64,000 nucleotides of DNA from Thermocrispum municipale DSM 44069 (lineage in GTDB: Bacteria > Actinomycetota > Actinomycetes > Mycobacteriales > Pseudonocardiaceae): assembly GCF_000427825.1 (NCBI RefSeq), contig NZ_ATYT01000007.1, positions 186,001 through 250,000 on the forward strand. Direction: 5' to 3'. Under the pieces are notes generated by a model. The model ran no database searches, was not told the DNA's origin, and worked only from the letters and a program-made list of their open reading frames with translations. Below are positions 27,109-35,315 of the stretch, piece after piece (position 1 is the stretch's first letter; each line of letters opens with the position of its first letter). The translations under genes were made by a program, and so were the position numbers.

Positions 27109-27128
27109 GTCGGGCCTCCTAGCCGCAC

Positions 27129-27165
27129 ATAACTTTGTTACACCACGCCTGTATAACATAGTTAC
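27129..27165. promoter_or_regulatory. twin TetR operators between fusion gene and regulator
   Basis: Two copies of ATAACnnnGTTAC (27129-27141 and 27153-27165), 24 bases apart. Each is nearly palindromic. They lie between the two divergent starts and overlap a TATAACAT box, the standard layout of a self-regulating TetR system. Confidence 0.75.
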
Positions 27166-27181
27166 GCTAGGGTTGGCCACG

Positions 27182-27901
27182 ATGACGACGAAGGAACGGC
27201 TGATCGAGGCGGGCCTGCGGATGCTCGAGGCGGAGGGCCCCGAGGCGCTGAACGCCCGCAAGCTCGCCGCGGCCATCGGCGCCTCCACCATGACCGTGTA
27301 CACCCACTTCGGCGGCATGGCGGGCCTGTACGACGCGCTGATCCGGCGGGCGTTCCTGCAGTTCGGCGACGCGTTGGCCGAGGTGAAGCCGTCGGACGAC
27401 CCGGTGGCCGACGTCTTCGTGCTCGGGCTGACCTACCGCGAGTTCGCGCTGGCCAGCCCGCAGCGCTTCCGCTTCATGTTCGGCGTGACCGCGCCGGGAA
27501 GCGGGGCCGCGGTGGCGCAGGACCTGACGAACGAAGGCTCGCCGAGCGGCATGCCGGAGATGTCGGCGACGTTCGATCACCTGGTCGAGGCGGTGCGGCG
27601 CGCGCTGGAGGCCGGCCGGATCCGCGGCGACGACCCGGTGCCGATCGCCGGTCAGTTCTGGAGCATGATTCACGGATTCGTGTTGCTGGAGATGACCGGG
27701 TTCTTCGGCACGCGCGGAGAAGGCGTCCCCGCGGTCCTCGCGCCGTTGGCGTCCAACGTGTTGCTCGGGCTCGGCGACGACCCGGCAAAGTTGGAGAAGT
27801 CGGCGCAGAAGGGGTACGACTGGCTGGCGTCGCGCGAGCAGACTCCGACTATCCAGCCCACGATGAGCGTGCGCCGCGGCCGCCGTCCGCGGCGGGAGTG
27901 A
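27182..27901 (+). CDS. TetR-family transcriptional regulator
   Basis: A 239-residue regulator. The N-terminal helix-turn-helix is ALNARKLAAAIGASTMTVYTHFG (about residues 24-46), followed by an all-helical ligand domain. It is divergent from the epoxidase/hydrolase fusion and most likely represses both genes through the twin ATAACnnnGTTAC sites. There is no clear ribosome-binding site; the mRNA may be nearly leaderless. The inducer is unknown but is plausibly a substrate of the fusion enzyme. Confidence 0.88.
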   Translation: MTTKERLIEAGLRMLEAEGPEALNARKLAAAIGASTMTVYTHFGGMAGLYDALIRRAFLQFGDALAEVKPSDDPVADVFVLGLTYREFALASPQRFRFMFGVTAPGSGAAVAQDLTNEGSPSGMPEMSATFDHLVEAVRRALEAGRIRGDDPVPIAGQFWSMIHGFVLLEMTGFFGTRGEGVPAVLAPLASNVLLGLGDDPAKLEKSAQKGYDWLASREQTPTIQPTMSVRRGRRPRRE

Positions 27902-27976
27902 CTTGAGCGATCGAATGAGCGCACCGCGTCATGCATGGTGAGGCCGGCTCACCGGCCGCGGACGGGCTGCACCGGT

Positions 27977-27994
27977 GGCGGCTTACGCGCCGCC
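27977..27994. terminator. small hairpin between convergent genes
   Basis: GGCGGC (27977-27982) pairs with GCCGCC (27989-27994) around a 6-base loop, between the TetR gene end and the glycosyltransferase end. The stem is short and there is no T-tract. Confidence 0.4.
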
Positions 27995-28018
27995 GAGGCG
28001 TTTCACCACCAGAGCCGC

Positions 28019-29158
28019 TCATCCGCCGCAAAGACGCTCCACGGCGTCGGCCGCGCGCTTCGCGCCACCGGCGCGTCGGACCTCGTCGCGTAGCTCGGCG
28101 ACGCGGTCGGCCTTGCCCAGTGCGGTCACGACGGCTGCACGGAGACTGTCCGCGGTCAACGGCTCCTCCGGTTTCGTCCCGGCACCGATCTCGACCAGAG
28201 TGGATGCGTTCAAGAACTGGTCGACCGCCTGCGGCAGGACGACGGTGGGCACACCGAACCACAGCGACTCCCCCGCACTGGCCATGCCCGCGTGTGTGAT
28301 GAACACCGACGCGTGCTCGAGGACGTCCAGCTGCGGTTGGGTGCGCGCCGCCGTGACGCCGCCGGGCAGCGGGCCGAGCGATTCCGGGTCGACCTTCCCG
28401 GTGGCCAGCACCACCCGGTAGTCGCCCGACAATCCCTCGATGCATGCCTGATAGATGTCCGGCCGCTCGGTGTAGCTGGTGCCCAGCGCCAGATAGACCA
28501 GCGGCCGGTCGTCCCCCGGTTCCGGCTGCCAGCCCGTGCGCCGTGCCGGGTCCGGGCACGGGCCCGCGAACACGTAGCGGTCGGCCACCTTGTCGCGATT
28601 CGGTTGCAGGACCCTGGGGATGAGCACGACGCACGAATCGGGCTTGCCGAGGAAGTCGTCGGGGTCGATGGTCATGCCGCTGTCGGCCAGCCACGACCGC
28701 AACGTGGCGTAGTAGCGCTGCCCCGTTGGCGAGGCCTTCAGCTGCCGGGTGTGCTCGGCAAGCTCCTCCTCCATGCCCTCCCACGCGACGTATGCCGTCG
28801 ACAGCTGCACGGCAGGCACTCCCCAGTGGTGGGCAGCAACCCGGCCGGCATGGCCACCGATGTCGTAGAGCACCGCATCCGGCCGGTCGATGCCCTGCAG
28901 CATGGGCTCCAGGGCGGCCACCGCGTCGTCCAGGAAGATCTGCATCGCGGCGCCGGTGTCCTCCGGCCAGTGTTCGTCGGCGTCCGGCATGATCGAGTCG
29001 AGTCCGAGAACTTCGGCGCCGGTCGCCGCTACCAGATCGCGCAGCCGCTCCCCCACGACGTAGGTCACCCGGTGGCCGCGTGCGACGAGTTCGGCGATGA
29101 CCGGGAGTCCCGGATAGACGTGGCTCGGCGCGGTCACACCTGCCATGACGAGATGCAT
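28019..29158 (-). CDS. macrolide-type (MGT/UGT family) glycosyltransferase
   Basis: A 379-residue GT-B glycosyltransferase of the MGT/OleD type. It opens HLVMAGVTAPSHVYPGLPVIAEL, and the donor-site motif ITHAGMASAGESLWFGVPTVVLPQ lies near residue 290. Such enzymes attach a sugar from a nucleotide donor to small hydrophobic acceptors such as macrolides or flavonoids, often inactivating them. The ATG at 29158 is preceded by GAAGGAACC. It follows the acetyltransferase gene after 11 bases, so the two form an operon under the divergent TetR gene. Confidence 0.88.
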   Translation of the reverse strand: MHLVMAGVTAPSHVYPGLPVIAELVARGHRVTYVVGERLRDLVAATGAEVLGLDSIMPDADEHWPEDTGAAMQIFLDDAVAALEPMLQGIDRPDAVLYDIGGHAGRVAAHHWGVPAVQLSTAYVAWEGMEEELAEHTRQLKASPTGQRYYATLRSWLADSGMTIDPDDFLGKPDSCVVLIPRVLQPNRDKVADRYVFAGPCPDPARRTGWQPEPGDDRPLVYLALGTSYTERPDIYQACIEGLSGDYRVVLATGKVDPESLGPLPGGVTAARTQPQLDVLEHASVFITHAGMASAGESLWFGVPTVVLPQAVDQFLNASTLVEIGAGTKPEEPLTADSLRAAVVTALGKADRVAELRDEVRRAGGAKRAADAVERLCGG

Positions 29159-29169
29159 GGGGTTCCTTC

Positions 29170-29652
29170 TCACAGGTCGAGGGCCCAGTCCTGACCGACA
29201 AGATCATGCCCGAACATGTGTCCCGCTTCCTCCCCGACCAGCTGAAAGCCGCGCGACTGGTAGATCTTGCGCGCTGATGTCAACACCGAGACCGTCCACA
29301 GCTTCATGCGGCGGTAACCGACCTCCCGGGCGAACTCGATGCAGGTGTCGACGAGTCGGCCGCCGATTCCCCGACCGCGCGCAGCCGGATCGACGATCAG
29401 CAACCGCAGCTTCGCCGTTCCTTCTTCCTCGGCAGCGACACACGCGATGGAACCCACGCGTCGGCCGTCGACCTCCGCGATCCACGCCGCCTCTCGTTCC
29501 GGGTCGTAACTGTTGGCGAAGTCGGCGACGATCCGGGCCACCAGCCCCTCGTAGGAGATGTCCCAGCCGTACTCCTTGGCGTAGAGCTCGCCATTCGCCA
29601 GAACGATCCAGCCGAGGTCGCCCGGTTCGCCCAGCCGGCGGATCCTGTCCAT
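29170..29652 (-). CDS. GNAT-family N-acetyltransferase
   Basis: A 160-residue GNAT protein. The acetyl-CoA pyrophosphate loop is RGRGIGGRLVD (about 93-103), preceded by LRLLIVDPAA and followed by the YQSRGFQLVG strand. It transfers an acetyl group to an amine. Co-transcribed with the glycosyltransferase and divergent from a TetR gene with a clear operator, it may be part of a two-enzyme detoxification cassette. The acceptor is unknown. Confidence 0.87.
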   Translation of the reverse strand: MDRIRRLGEPGDLGWIVLANGELYAKEYGWDISYEGLVARIVADFANSYDPEREAAWIAEVDGRRVGSIACVAAEEEGTAKLRLLIVDPAARGRGIGGRLVDTCIEFAREVGYRRMKLWTVSVLTSARKIYQSRGFQLVGEEAGHMFGHDLVGQDWALDL

Positions 29653-29670
29653 ATCACTACACTCCGTTAC

Positions 29671-29686
29671 TGAAACGACTGTTTCA
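29671..29686. promoter_or_regulatory. TetR operator between the GNAT and TetR genes
   Basis: TGAAAC-GACT-GTTTCA is a perfect inverted repeat with a 4-base centre. It lies 18 bases from the GNAT start and 19 from the TetR start, so one bound dimer could block both promoters. Confidence 0.7.
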
Positions 29687-29705
29687 CTTGTGCCATGCTA
29701 AACCC

Positions 29706-30272
29706 ATGACCGATGCGACAGCCACCGATTTCGTCGACGGATCTCCGCGCAAGGCCGAGCTGCTCGAGCGCGCGTATCGGTACGCGCTGGAGCATGGTGT
29801 CGCGAACCTGTCGCTGCGCCCGTTGGCTTCCGCGATCGGGTCGAGCCCGCGCGTCCTGCTGTATCTGTTCGGCAGCAAGGACGGTCTCGTGCGAGCGCTG
29901 CTGGCCAGGGCGCGAGCGGAAGAGCTGGCACTACTCGAAGAATTGCGCAGCAACCCAGGATCGGATCTGAAGGACGTCGTCGCGCGGATCTGGGAGTGGC
30001 TGGCGGCAGAGGAACGGCGCGGACTGCTGTCGCTGTGGGTCGAGGGTTACGCGCACTCGCTGATCGACCCGGACGGCCCGTGGGCGGGCTTCGCCAAGGC
30101 CACGGTCGACGACTGGCTCGCGCTGCTCGCCGAGCACCAGCACGACACCGATCAGGCCTTGGCGCAGCGCACGGAAGCCCTCGCGCTCCTGCGCGGAGCC
30201 TTGCTCGATCTACTGGCGACCGGCGACCGCGAGCGCACCACCGCGACCATCCGGGCGTGGATGGCCCAGTAG
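29706..30272 (+). CDS. TetR-family transcriptional regulator
   Basis: A 188-residue regulator with SLRPLASAIGSSPRVLLYLFGSKDGLVRALL as its DNA-binding region and a short helical C-terminus. The ATG at 29706 has no Shine-Dalgarno sequence; its mRNA is probably leaderless. It is divergent from the GNAT-glycosyltransferase operon, with the TGAAACGACTGTTTCA palindrome between. It is the likely repressor of that operon and of itself. Confidence 0.87.
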   Translation: MTDATATDFVDGSPRKAELLERAYRYALEHGVANLSLRPLASAIGSSPRVLLYLFGSKDGLVRALLARARAEELALLEELRSNPGSDLKDVVARIWEWLAAEERRGLLSLWVEGYAHSLIDPDGPWAGFAKATVDDWLALLAEHQHDTDQALAQRTEALALLRGALLDLLATGDRERTTATIRAWMAQ

Positions 30273-30471
30273 CCGCTCGCGTCAGCCACCAGACAAGCCT
30301 CGGACCGTTCGCTTGAGCGCTCGACGGCGACGGTGGCTCGAGGCGCAGGGCGAGCCGATCGGCAATGACCCACGACCGTGGCGACCTGCATTCACCGAAC
30401 CCACCTCGAGCAGGGGAGATCCCCGGGCGCGCAGCCCGCTCACACCCCGAAGGCTCGATTCGGTCTTCCAT

Positions 30472-30488
30472 TTGACACCAAGTGCCAA
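30472..30488 (+). promoter_or_regulatory. mftA promoter/operator, candidate MftR site
   Basis: TTGACACCAAGTGCCAA is an inverted repeat (TTGxCAC / GTGxCAA arms, 3-base centre) 40 bases before mftA. Its core TGACACCAAGTGCCA (30473-30487) matches TGACACCGAATGCCA at the mftR promoter in 13 of 15 positions. The TTGACA could also be the -35 box. The remainder of 30273-30471 holds nothing recognised. Confidence 0.65.
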
Positions 30489-30527
30489 TATTCTCGGATG
30501 CACGTGACCGACGTCGAGGAGGACGCC

Positions 30528-30635
30528 ATGAGCAACGAGGACGTGCAGACCGTCGCTGTCGAAAACACCGCCGAGGTCGAGGAAGACGTCCTGGTCGAGG
30601 ACGTGTCGATCGACGGTATGTGCGGTGTCTACTGA
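30528..30635 (+). CDS. mftA: mycofactocin precursor peptide MftA
   Basis: A 35-residue RiPP precursor. It has an acidic leader and the invariant ending IDGMCGVY, whose last Val-Tyr pair is decarboxylated and cross-linked by MftC to form the cofactor core. The ATG at 30528 is preceded by GAGGAGGAC; an in-frame ATG at 30498 lacks such a site and lies next to the operator. The mftB GTG lies inside the last codons of mftA. The family assignment is firm because of the C-terminus and the full set of mft genes that follow. Confidence 0.96.
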   Translation: MSNEDVQTVAVENTAEVEEDVLVEDVSIDGMCGVY

Positions 30636-30918
30636 TCTGGATCCCCGGCGGCCCTATCGGCTCAGCCCGACGGTCTCCCTGCGCCCGGAACCGTTCGGTG
30701 CGCTGGTCTACGACTTCGCCACGCGCCGGTTGTCTTTCTTGAAGACACCGACGTTGACGCAGATCGTGCGTGACCTGGACCAGTATCCGGACGTCGACAC
30801 CGCGATGGCCGCCGCAGGTGTGCCCGCCGGCGAGCACGACCAGTACCTGAAGGCGCTGGACCGGTTGCTCGCGGCGGGCACGATCCACCCGCTGCCCCCG
30901 GACGAAGGACCCCCATGA
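30625..30918 (+). CDS. mftB: mycofactocin peptide chaperone MftB
   Basis: A 97-residue PqqD-like RiPP recognition element. It contains SLRPEPFGALVYDFATRRLSFLK and a helical C-terminal half ending LKALDRLLAAGTIHPL, matching MftB. It binds the MftA leader and presents it to the radical SAM enzyme. It starts at GTG 30625, overlapping the mftA end by 11 bases, and itself overlaps mftC by 4 bases. Confidence 0.95.
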   Translation: MSTDLDPRRPYRLSPTVSLRPEPFGALVYDFATRRLSFLKTPTLTQIVRDLDQYPDVDTAMAAAGVPAGEHDQYLKALDRLLAAGTIHPLPPDEGPP

Positions 30919-32132
30919 AACTGGTCGACCACTTCCAGCACGGACTCGATGCGCCGATCTGCCTGACGTGGGAGCTGACCTACGCCTGCAACCTGGCGTG
31001 CACGCACTGCCTGTCGTCGTCGGGACGACGCGACCCGCGCGAACTGTCCACCGAAGAGTGCAAACGCGTCATCGACGAGCTGCAGCGCATGCAGGTCTTC
31101 TACGTCAACATCGGCGGCGGTGAACCGACCGTGCGCTCGGACTTCTGGGAGCTGCTGGAATACGCCATCGACCACCAGGTCGGGGTGAAGTTCTCCACCA
31201 ACGGCGTGCGCATCAGCCAGGAGCGCGCACGGCAGCTGGCCGCCATGGACTACGTGGACATCCAGGTGTCGCTGGACGGCGCCACGCCCGAGGTCAACGA
31301 CGCGGTGCGCGGTCCCGGATCGTTCGACACCGCGTGGCGTGCCATGGAGAACCTCGCCGAGGCCGGATTCACCGGCTTCAAGATCAGCGTGGTGATGACC
31401 CGGCACAACGTCGACCAGCTCGACCAGTTCAAACGCATCGCCGACCACTTCGATGCCCAGCTGCGCATCACCCGGCTGCGGCCGTCCGGACGTGGCGCGG
31501 ACGTCTGGGACGAGCTGCACCCGACCCAGGAGCAGCAGCGACAGCTGTACGAGTGGCTGTTGGGCAACGGTGAGAACGTGCTGACCGGCGACTCGTTCTT
31601 CCACCTCAACGCGCTGGGCTCGGCCCCGCTTCCCGGGCTGAATTTGTGCGGTGCGGGCCGCGTTGTGTGCTTGATCGACCCGATCGGCGACGTCTACGCC
31701 TGCCCGTTCGCCATCCACGACGAGTTCCTGGCCGGCAACGTGCGCGGCCCCGGTGGCTTCACCGAGGTGTGGCGGACATCGGCGTTGTTCGAGCAGTTGC
31801 GGCAACCGCAGACCGGTGGCGCGTGCACGTCGTGTTCGGCCTACGACTCCTGCCGGGGCGGGTGCATGGCGGCGAAGTTCTTCACCGGATTGCCGCTCGA
31901 CGGCCCGGACCCGGAGTGCGTCAAAGGCAACGCCGAGCAGGCGCTCGAGTTGGCCGGCGCAGGTGCCGCACCGAAGCCGGACAAAGACCACTCGCGCCGC
32001 ACCGCGCCACGCCGACGCTCCGCGGTCCCGGTGTCCATCGGCTGGGGGCCTCCCGACGATCGGATTCCCGATCGTGCGTGTGACACCAGCCCGCTCGCCG
32101 GCTTCTCACTACCCGAACCCCGGAGGACCTGA
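30915..32132 (+). CDS. mftC: mycofactocin radical SAM maturase MftC
   Basis: A 405-residue radical SAM/SPASM protein. The CNLACTHC motif (Cys25, 29, 32) binds the SAM cluster. The SPASM region has a Cys-rich end (CGAGRVVCLIDPIGDVYAC, then CTSCSAYDSCRGGC) for auxiliary clusters. It decarboxylates the C-terminal Tyr of MftA and forms the Val-Tyr carbon-carbon bond. Its last ~55 residues, beyond the SPASM cysteines, are Arg/Pro-rich and look unstructured. The stop overlaps the mftD start (TGATG). Confidence 0.97.
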   Translation: MKLVDHFQHGLDAPICLTWELTYACNLACTHCLSSSGRRDPRELSTEECKRVIDELQRMQVFYVNIGGGEPTVRSDFWELLEYAIDHQVGVKFSTNGVRISQERARQLAAMDYVDIQVSLDGATPEVNDAVRGPGSFDTAWRAMENLAEAGFTGFKISVVMTRHNVDQLDQFKRIADHFDAQLRITRLRPSGRGADVWDELHPTQEQQRQLYEWLLGNGENVLTGDSFFHLNALGSAPLPGLNLCGAGRVVCLIDPIGDVYACPFAIHDEFLAGNVRGPGGFTEVWRTSALFEQLRQPQTGGACTSCSAYDSCRGGCMAAKFFTGLPLDGPDPECVKGNAEQALELAGAGAAPKPDKDHSRRTAPRRRSAVPVSIGWGPPDDRIPDRACDTSPLAGFSLPEPRRT

Positions 32133-33304
32133 TGGCCAGCACCAGACACTGGTTCGAAACCGTCGCCGAGGCCCAGCAGCGGGCCAAGAAGCGGCTACCC
32201 AAGTCGGTGTACCTTGCCCTGCTCGCCGGGTCGGAAGCGGGCGTGACGCTGTCGGACAACACCGCCGCGTTCGCCGAGCTCGGGCTGCGGCCGCACATCG
32301 CCGACCAGCCCGCCAAGCGCGAGCTGTCGACCACGGTGCTCGGCCAGGAGATCTCGCTGCCGGTGATCTGCTCCCCCACCGGCGTGCAGGCGGTCGACCC
32401 GGCGGGCGAGGTCGCCGTTGCCCGCGCGGCCGCCACGTCCGGCACGGCCATCGGCCTGTCGTCGTTCGCGTCGAAGCCGGTCGAGGAAGTCGTCGCGGCG
32501 AACCCGAAGACGTTCTTCCAGATCTACTGGCAGGGCGACCGCGATGACATGCTGCGGCGGCTGGACCGGGCCAAGAAGGCGGGAGCGGTCGGGCTGATCG
32601 TGACATTGGACTGGGTGTTCGCCACCCAGCGCGACTGGGGCAGCCCGCCACTGCCGGAGAAGCTCGACTTCAAGACGATGCTGTCGTTCGCCCCGCAGGT
32701 GTCGGTGCGGCCGGGCTGGCTGCTGCGCTATCTGCGGGCTCGCAGGCTGCCGGATCTCACCACGCCGAACCTGGCCGAGCGGGGACAGAAGGGCCCGACG
32801 TTCTTCGGCGCCTACGGCGAGTGGATGCAGACCCCGCCGCCGAGCTGGTCCGACCTGCAGTGGCTGCGGGAGCAGTGGGACGGCCCGTTCATGATCAAGG
32901 GCGTGCACCGGCCCGACGACGCGCGGCGAGCGATCGACATCGGCGCTACGGCGATCTCGGTGTCCAACCACGGCGGTAACAACCTGGACAGCACGCCCGC
33001 GTCGATCCGAGCGCTGCCCGGTGTGGTCAAGGCCGTGGACGGGCAGATCGAGGTCTTGCTGGACGGCGGCATCCGGCGCGGCAGCGACGTGGTCAAGGCA
33101 CTCGCACTGGGCGCCCGCGCGGTGATGATCGGCAGGGCGTACCTGTGGGGCATGGCGGCCAACGGGGAGCGCGGCGTGCACAACGTGCTGGAAATCCTGC
33201 GCCAGGGCATCGACTCCACGCTGTACGGCCTCGGCAAGGCGTCGGTGCACGACCTGACGCCGGACGACGTGCTGATCCCGGACGGGTTCACCCGGGGCAT
33301 GTAG
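32132..33304 (+). CDS. mftD: mycofactocin biosynthesis FMN-dependent deaminase MftD
   Basis: A 390-residue member of the L-lactate dehydrogenase / glycolate oxidase FMN family. The barrel opening EISLPVICSPTGVQ and the catalytic His in VSNHGGNNLD are evident, with LLDGGIRRGSDVVKAL for FMN phosphate binding. In the mycofactocin pathway it oxidatively deaminates the released cyclised dipeptide to premycofactocin. CGGAGGACC precedes the ATG. Assignment rests on family plus position between mftC and mftF. Confidence 0.96.
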   Translation: MASTRHWFETVAEAQQRAKKRLPKSVYLALLAGSEAGVTLSDNTAAFAELGLRPHIADQPAKRELSTTVLGQEISLPVICSPTGVQAVDPAGEVAVARAAATSGTAIGLSSFASKPVEEVVAANPKTFFQIYWQGDRDDMLRRLDRAKKAGAVGLIVTLDWVFATQRDWGSPPLPEKLDFKTMLSFAPQVSVRPGWLLRYLRARRLPDLTTPNLAERGQKGPTFFGAYGEWMQTPPPSWSDLQWLREQWDGPFMIKGVHRPDDARRAIDIGATAISVSNHGGNNLDSTPASIRALPGVVKAVDGQIEVLLDGGIRRGSDVVKALALGARAVMIGRAYLWGMAANGERGVHNVLEILRQGIDSTLYGLGKASVHDLTPDDVLIPDGFTRGM

Positions 33305-34638
33305 TGCCGGTGGTTCAGGCGGGCACCAGGCTCACCCTGGATGCCAACGCGCGCCGCTTTCGCGGGGACCGGGTCCTGCTCGGCGGTTCGCCGTTACGCC
33401 TGATCCGCCTCAGCTCGACGGGCGCAGGCTACCTGCGGGACTGGGTGGCCGGCCAGCCCGTCGGAGACCGCTCCGGTGAGCGGCGGCTGGCGGAGAGGCT
33501 GGTCGCCGCCGGGCTCATGCACCCACGGCCCAGCGGCGGGCACTACTCCGCGCGCGACGTCACGCTCGTCGTGCCGGTCAAGGACGACGCTTCGGGTGCT
33601 GCGGCGGTGGGTACGGCGAGCGAAGGGTTGAACAGGGTCGTCGTCGACGATGGATCAGCTGCTCCCCTGCCGGATGCCGCGGTCCGCCACGACCGCCCAC
33701 GAGGACCTGCGGCCGCCCGCAACTCCGGCTGGCGGCTGGCGAACTCCGACCTCGTGGCGTTCCTGGACGCGGATACACGTCCTGAACCGGATTGGCTCGA
33801 GGCCGTGCTACCGCACTTCGAGGACCCCCAGGTCGCCGCCGTCGCACCGCGAGTACGCAGCGTTCCAGGCCAAGGCGCCCTCGCTGAGTACGAAGCAGAT
33901 CGCTCCAGCTTGGACATGGGTGCCGATCCCGGTCGGGTGCTGCCGTTGAGTCGCATCGGTTATGTCCCGACCGCGGCGCTGGTCGTCCGGCGGTCCGCGC
34001 TGGTCACGGTCGACGGGTTCGACGAAGCGCTCCGCTACGGAGAAGACGTCGACTTCGTCTGGCGCCTGATCGATGCCGGTTACGACGTCCGCTACGAGCC
34101 GGAGTCGACCGTGTGGCATGTACCGCGACCAGATGTGCGGTCCTGGCTACGCCAGCGCTTCGACTACGGCACGTCCGCCGCCCCCTTGGCGCGCCGTCAC
34201 CCGGACCGGCTCGCCTGCGCGCGATTGTCCGCGTCCAGTGCACTCGAATGGGGCCTGACCGTGGGTGGTTTGCCGAGGGCAGCGGTAGTGGCCGCCGCTG
34301 CCGGCGCCACTCGCATGATCCGGCGGCTGCGCCGTCGCGGAATTCCCGGCGACGAATCGGTGAAATTGGTGCTCGATGCATCGGCCGCTACCGCAGGGAT
34401 GCTCGCCGCGGCCGTCCGACGGGGGTGGTGGCCGCTGACTCTGCTGTCCCGTCGCGGCAGGCGCGTGCTGCTGGCCAGCCTGCTGCCGTGCCTGGTCGAG
34501 GCCGTCAGGCAGCGCAAGACGCCGGGCTGGGCCGCTTTACGGATAGCCGACGACATCGCCTACGGCATTGGCGTCTGGGTCGGTTGTGCGCGGGAACGCA
34601 CGGCCAAGCCACTCCTGGCGCAGCGGATTCGCTCCTAA
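33304..34638 (+). CDS. mftF: mycofactocin glycosyltransferase MftF
   Basis: A 444-residue GT-A (family 2-like) glycosyltransferase. It has LVVPVKDD, VVVDDGSAAP, FLDADTRPEPDWLEA (DxD metal site) and the FDEALRYGEDVDFVWR acceptor region, with an N-terminal PqqD-like stretch (about the first 75 residues) as in other MftF proteins. It extends the cofactor with a glucose chain. Translation starts at GTG 33304, using the final G of the mftD stop (TAGTG). Its TAA overlaps the stop of the convergent mftE. Confidence 0.94.
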   Translation: MPVVQAGTRLTLDANARRFRGDRVLLGGSPLRLIRLSSTGAGYLRDWVAGQPVGDRSGERRLAERLVAAGLMHPRPSGGHYSARDVTLVVPVKDDASGAAAVGTASEGLNRVVVDDGSAAPLPDAAVRHDRPRGPAAARNSGWRLANSDLVAFLDADTRPEPDWLEAVLPHFEDPQVAAVAPRVRSVPGQGALAEYEADRSSLDMGADPGRVLPLSRIGYVPTAALVVRRSALVTVDGFDEALRYGEDVDFVWRLIDAGYDVRYEPESTVWHVPRPDVRSWLRQRFDYGTSAAPLARRHPDRLACARLSASSALEWGLTVGGLPRAAVVAAAAGATRMIRRLRRRGIPGDESVKLVLDASAATAGMLAAAVRRGWWPLTLLSRRGRRVLLASLLPCLVEAVRQRKTPGWAALRIADDIAYGIGVWVGCARERTAKPLLAQRIRS

Positions 34639-35315
34639 CTCTCAGCCATCCATGTGGCGACAGCATCGACCAACGAGTCCGTCCAGCGCTCGAGCACGGC
34701 GGCGCCGTCGTCGGCACTGGCGCGCGTGGGATCGCCAAGGACTCCGTTCGGGCTGACCGCGGCCACGCCGCCCCGGCGAAGGTCGTCGATGATGTCCGGC
34801 AACGGTGCCGTCACGCCGGGCTCGGCCGCGTCGAGTGCGACTCCGGGATGCTCGAGGCTCAACAACACCGAGGTCTCGGTGTGGCCTGCGTGGGTGTCGT
34901 CCGCACGGCCGGCCGGGGCCCAGGCCATCACGGTGCGACCTTCGGCCCGCAGTGTCCGGACGGCTTCGCGCAGCGGCTGGGCGTTGCCGCCGTGCCCGTT
35001 GACCAGGACCACCCCGGCGAAGTCGTCAGCCGACCGGACCAGTTCGACGACCAGCCCGGTCAGCATGGCCTGGCCGATCGACAGTGTCCCGGCAAACCCC
35101 GCGTGCTCTCCGCTCGACCCGTACGGAATTGGCGGCGCCACCACCACGTCCGGGATGCGATCGGCGAGCCGTCGGCACAGCTGTGTGGCGATCACGGTGT
35201 CGGTGCTCAGCGGCAGGTGGGGACCATGCTGCTCGGTAGCGCCCAATGGGACGGCCAGCAGCGTGCGCGCGGCGCGGTCGGTCAGTTGCGGTGAGCGAAG
35301 TTCGCCGAGGTTCAC
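34635..35315 (-). CDS. mftE: mycofactocin precursor peptide peptidase MftE (creatininase family)
   Basis: A 226-residue creatininase-fold protein. Metal ligands are evident in LGATEQHGPHLPLSTDT, in LVNGHGGNAQPL and in HAGHTETSVLL. It cleaves modified MftA to release the cyclised Val-Tyr product. Unlike the classical mft order it is on the minus strand, behind an SDR gene, with a GTG start overlapping the SDR stop. Its stop codon overlaps that of mftF by two bases, so transcription of the two halves of the pathway is convergent. Confidence 0.94.
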   Translation of the reverse strand: MNLGELRSPQLTDRAARTLLAVPLGATEQHGPHLPLSTDTVIATQLCRRLADRIPDVVVAPPIPYGSSGEHAGFAGTLSIGQAMLTGLVVELVRSADDFAGVVLVNGHGGNAQPLREAVRTLRAEGRTVMAWAPAGRADDTHAGHTETSVLLSLEHPGVALDAAEPGVTAPLPDIIDDLRRGGVAAVSPNGVLGDPTRASADDGAAVLERWTDSLVDAVATWMAES

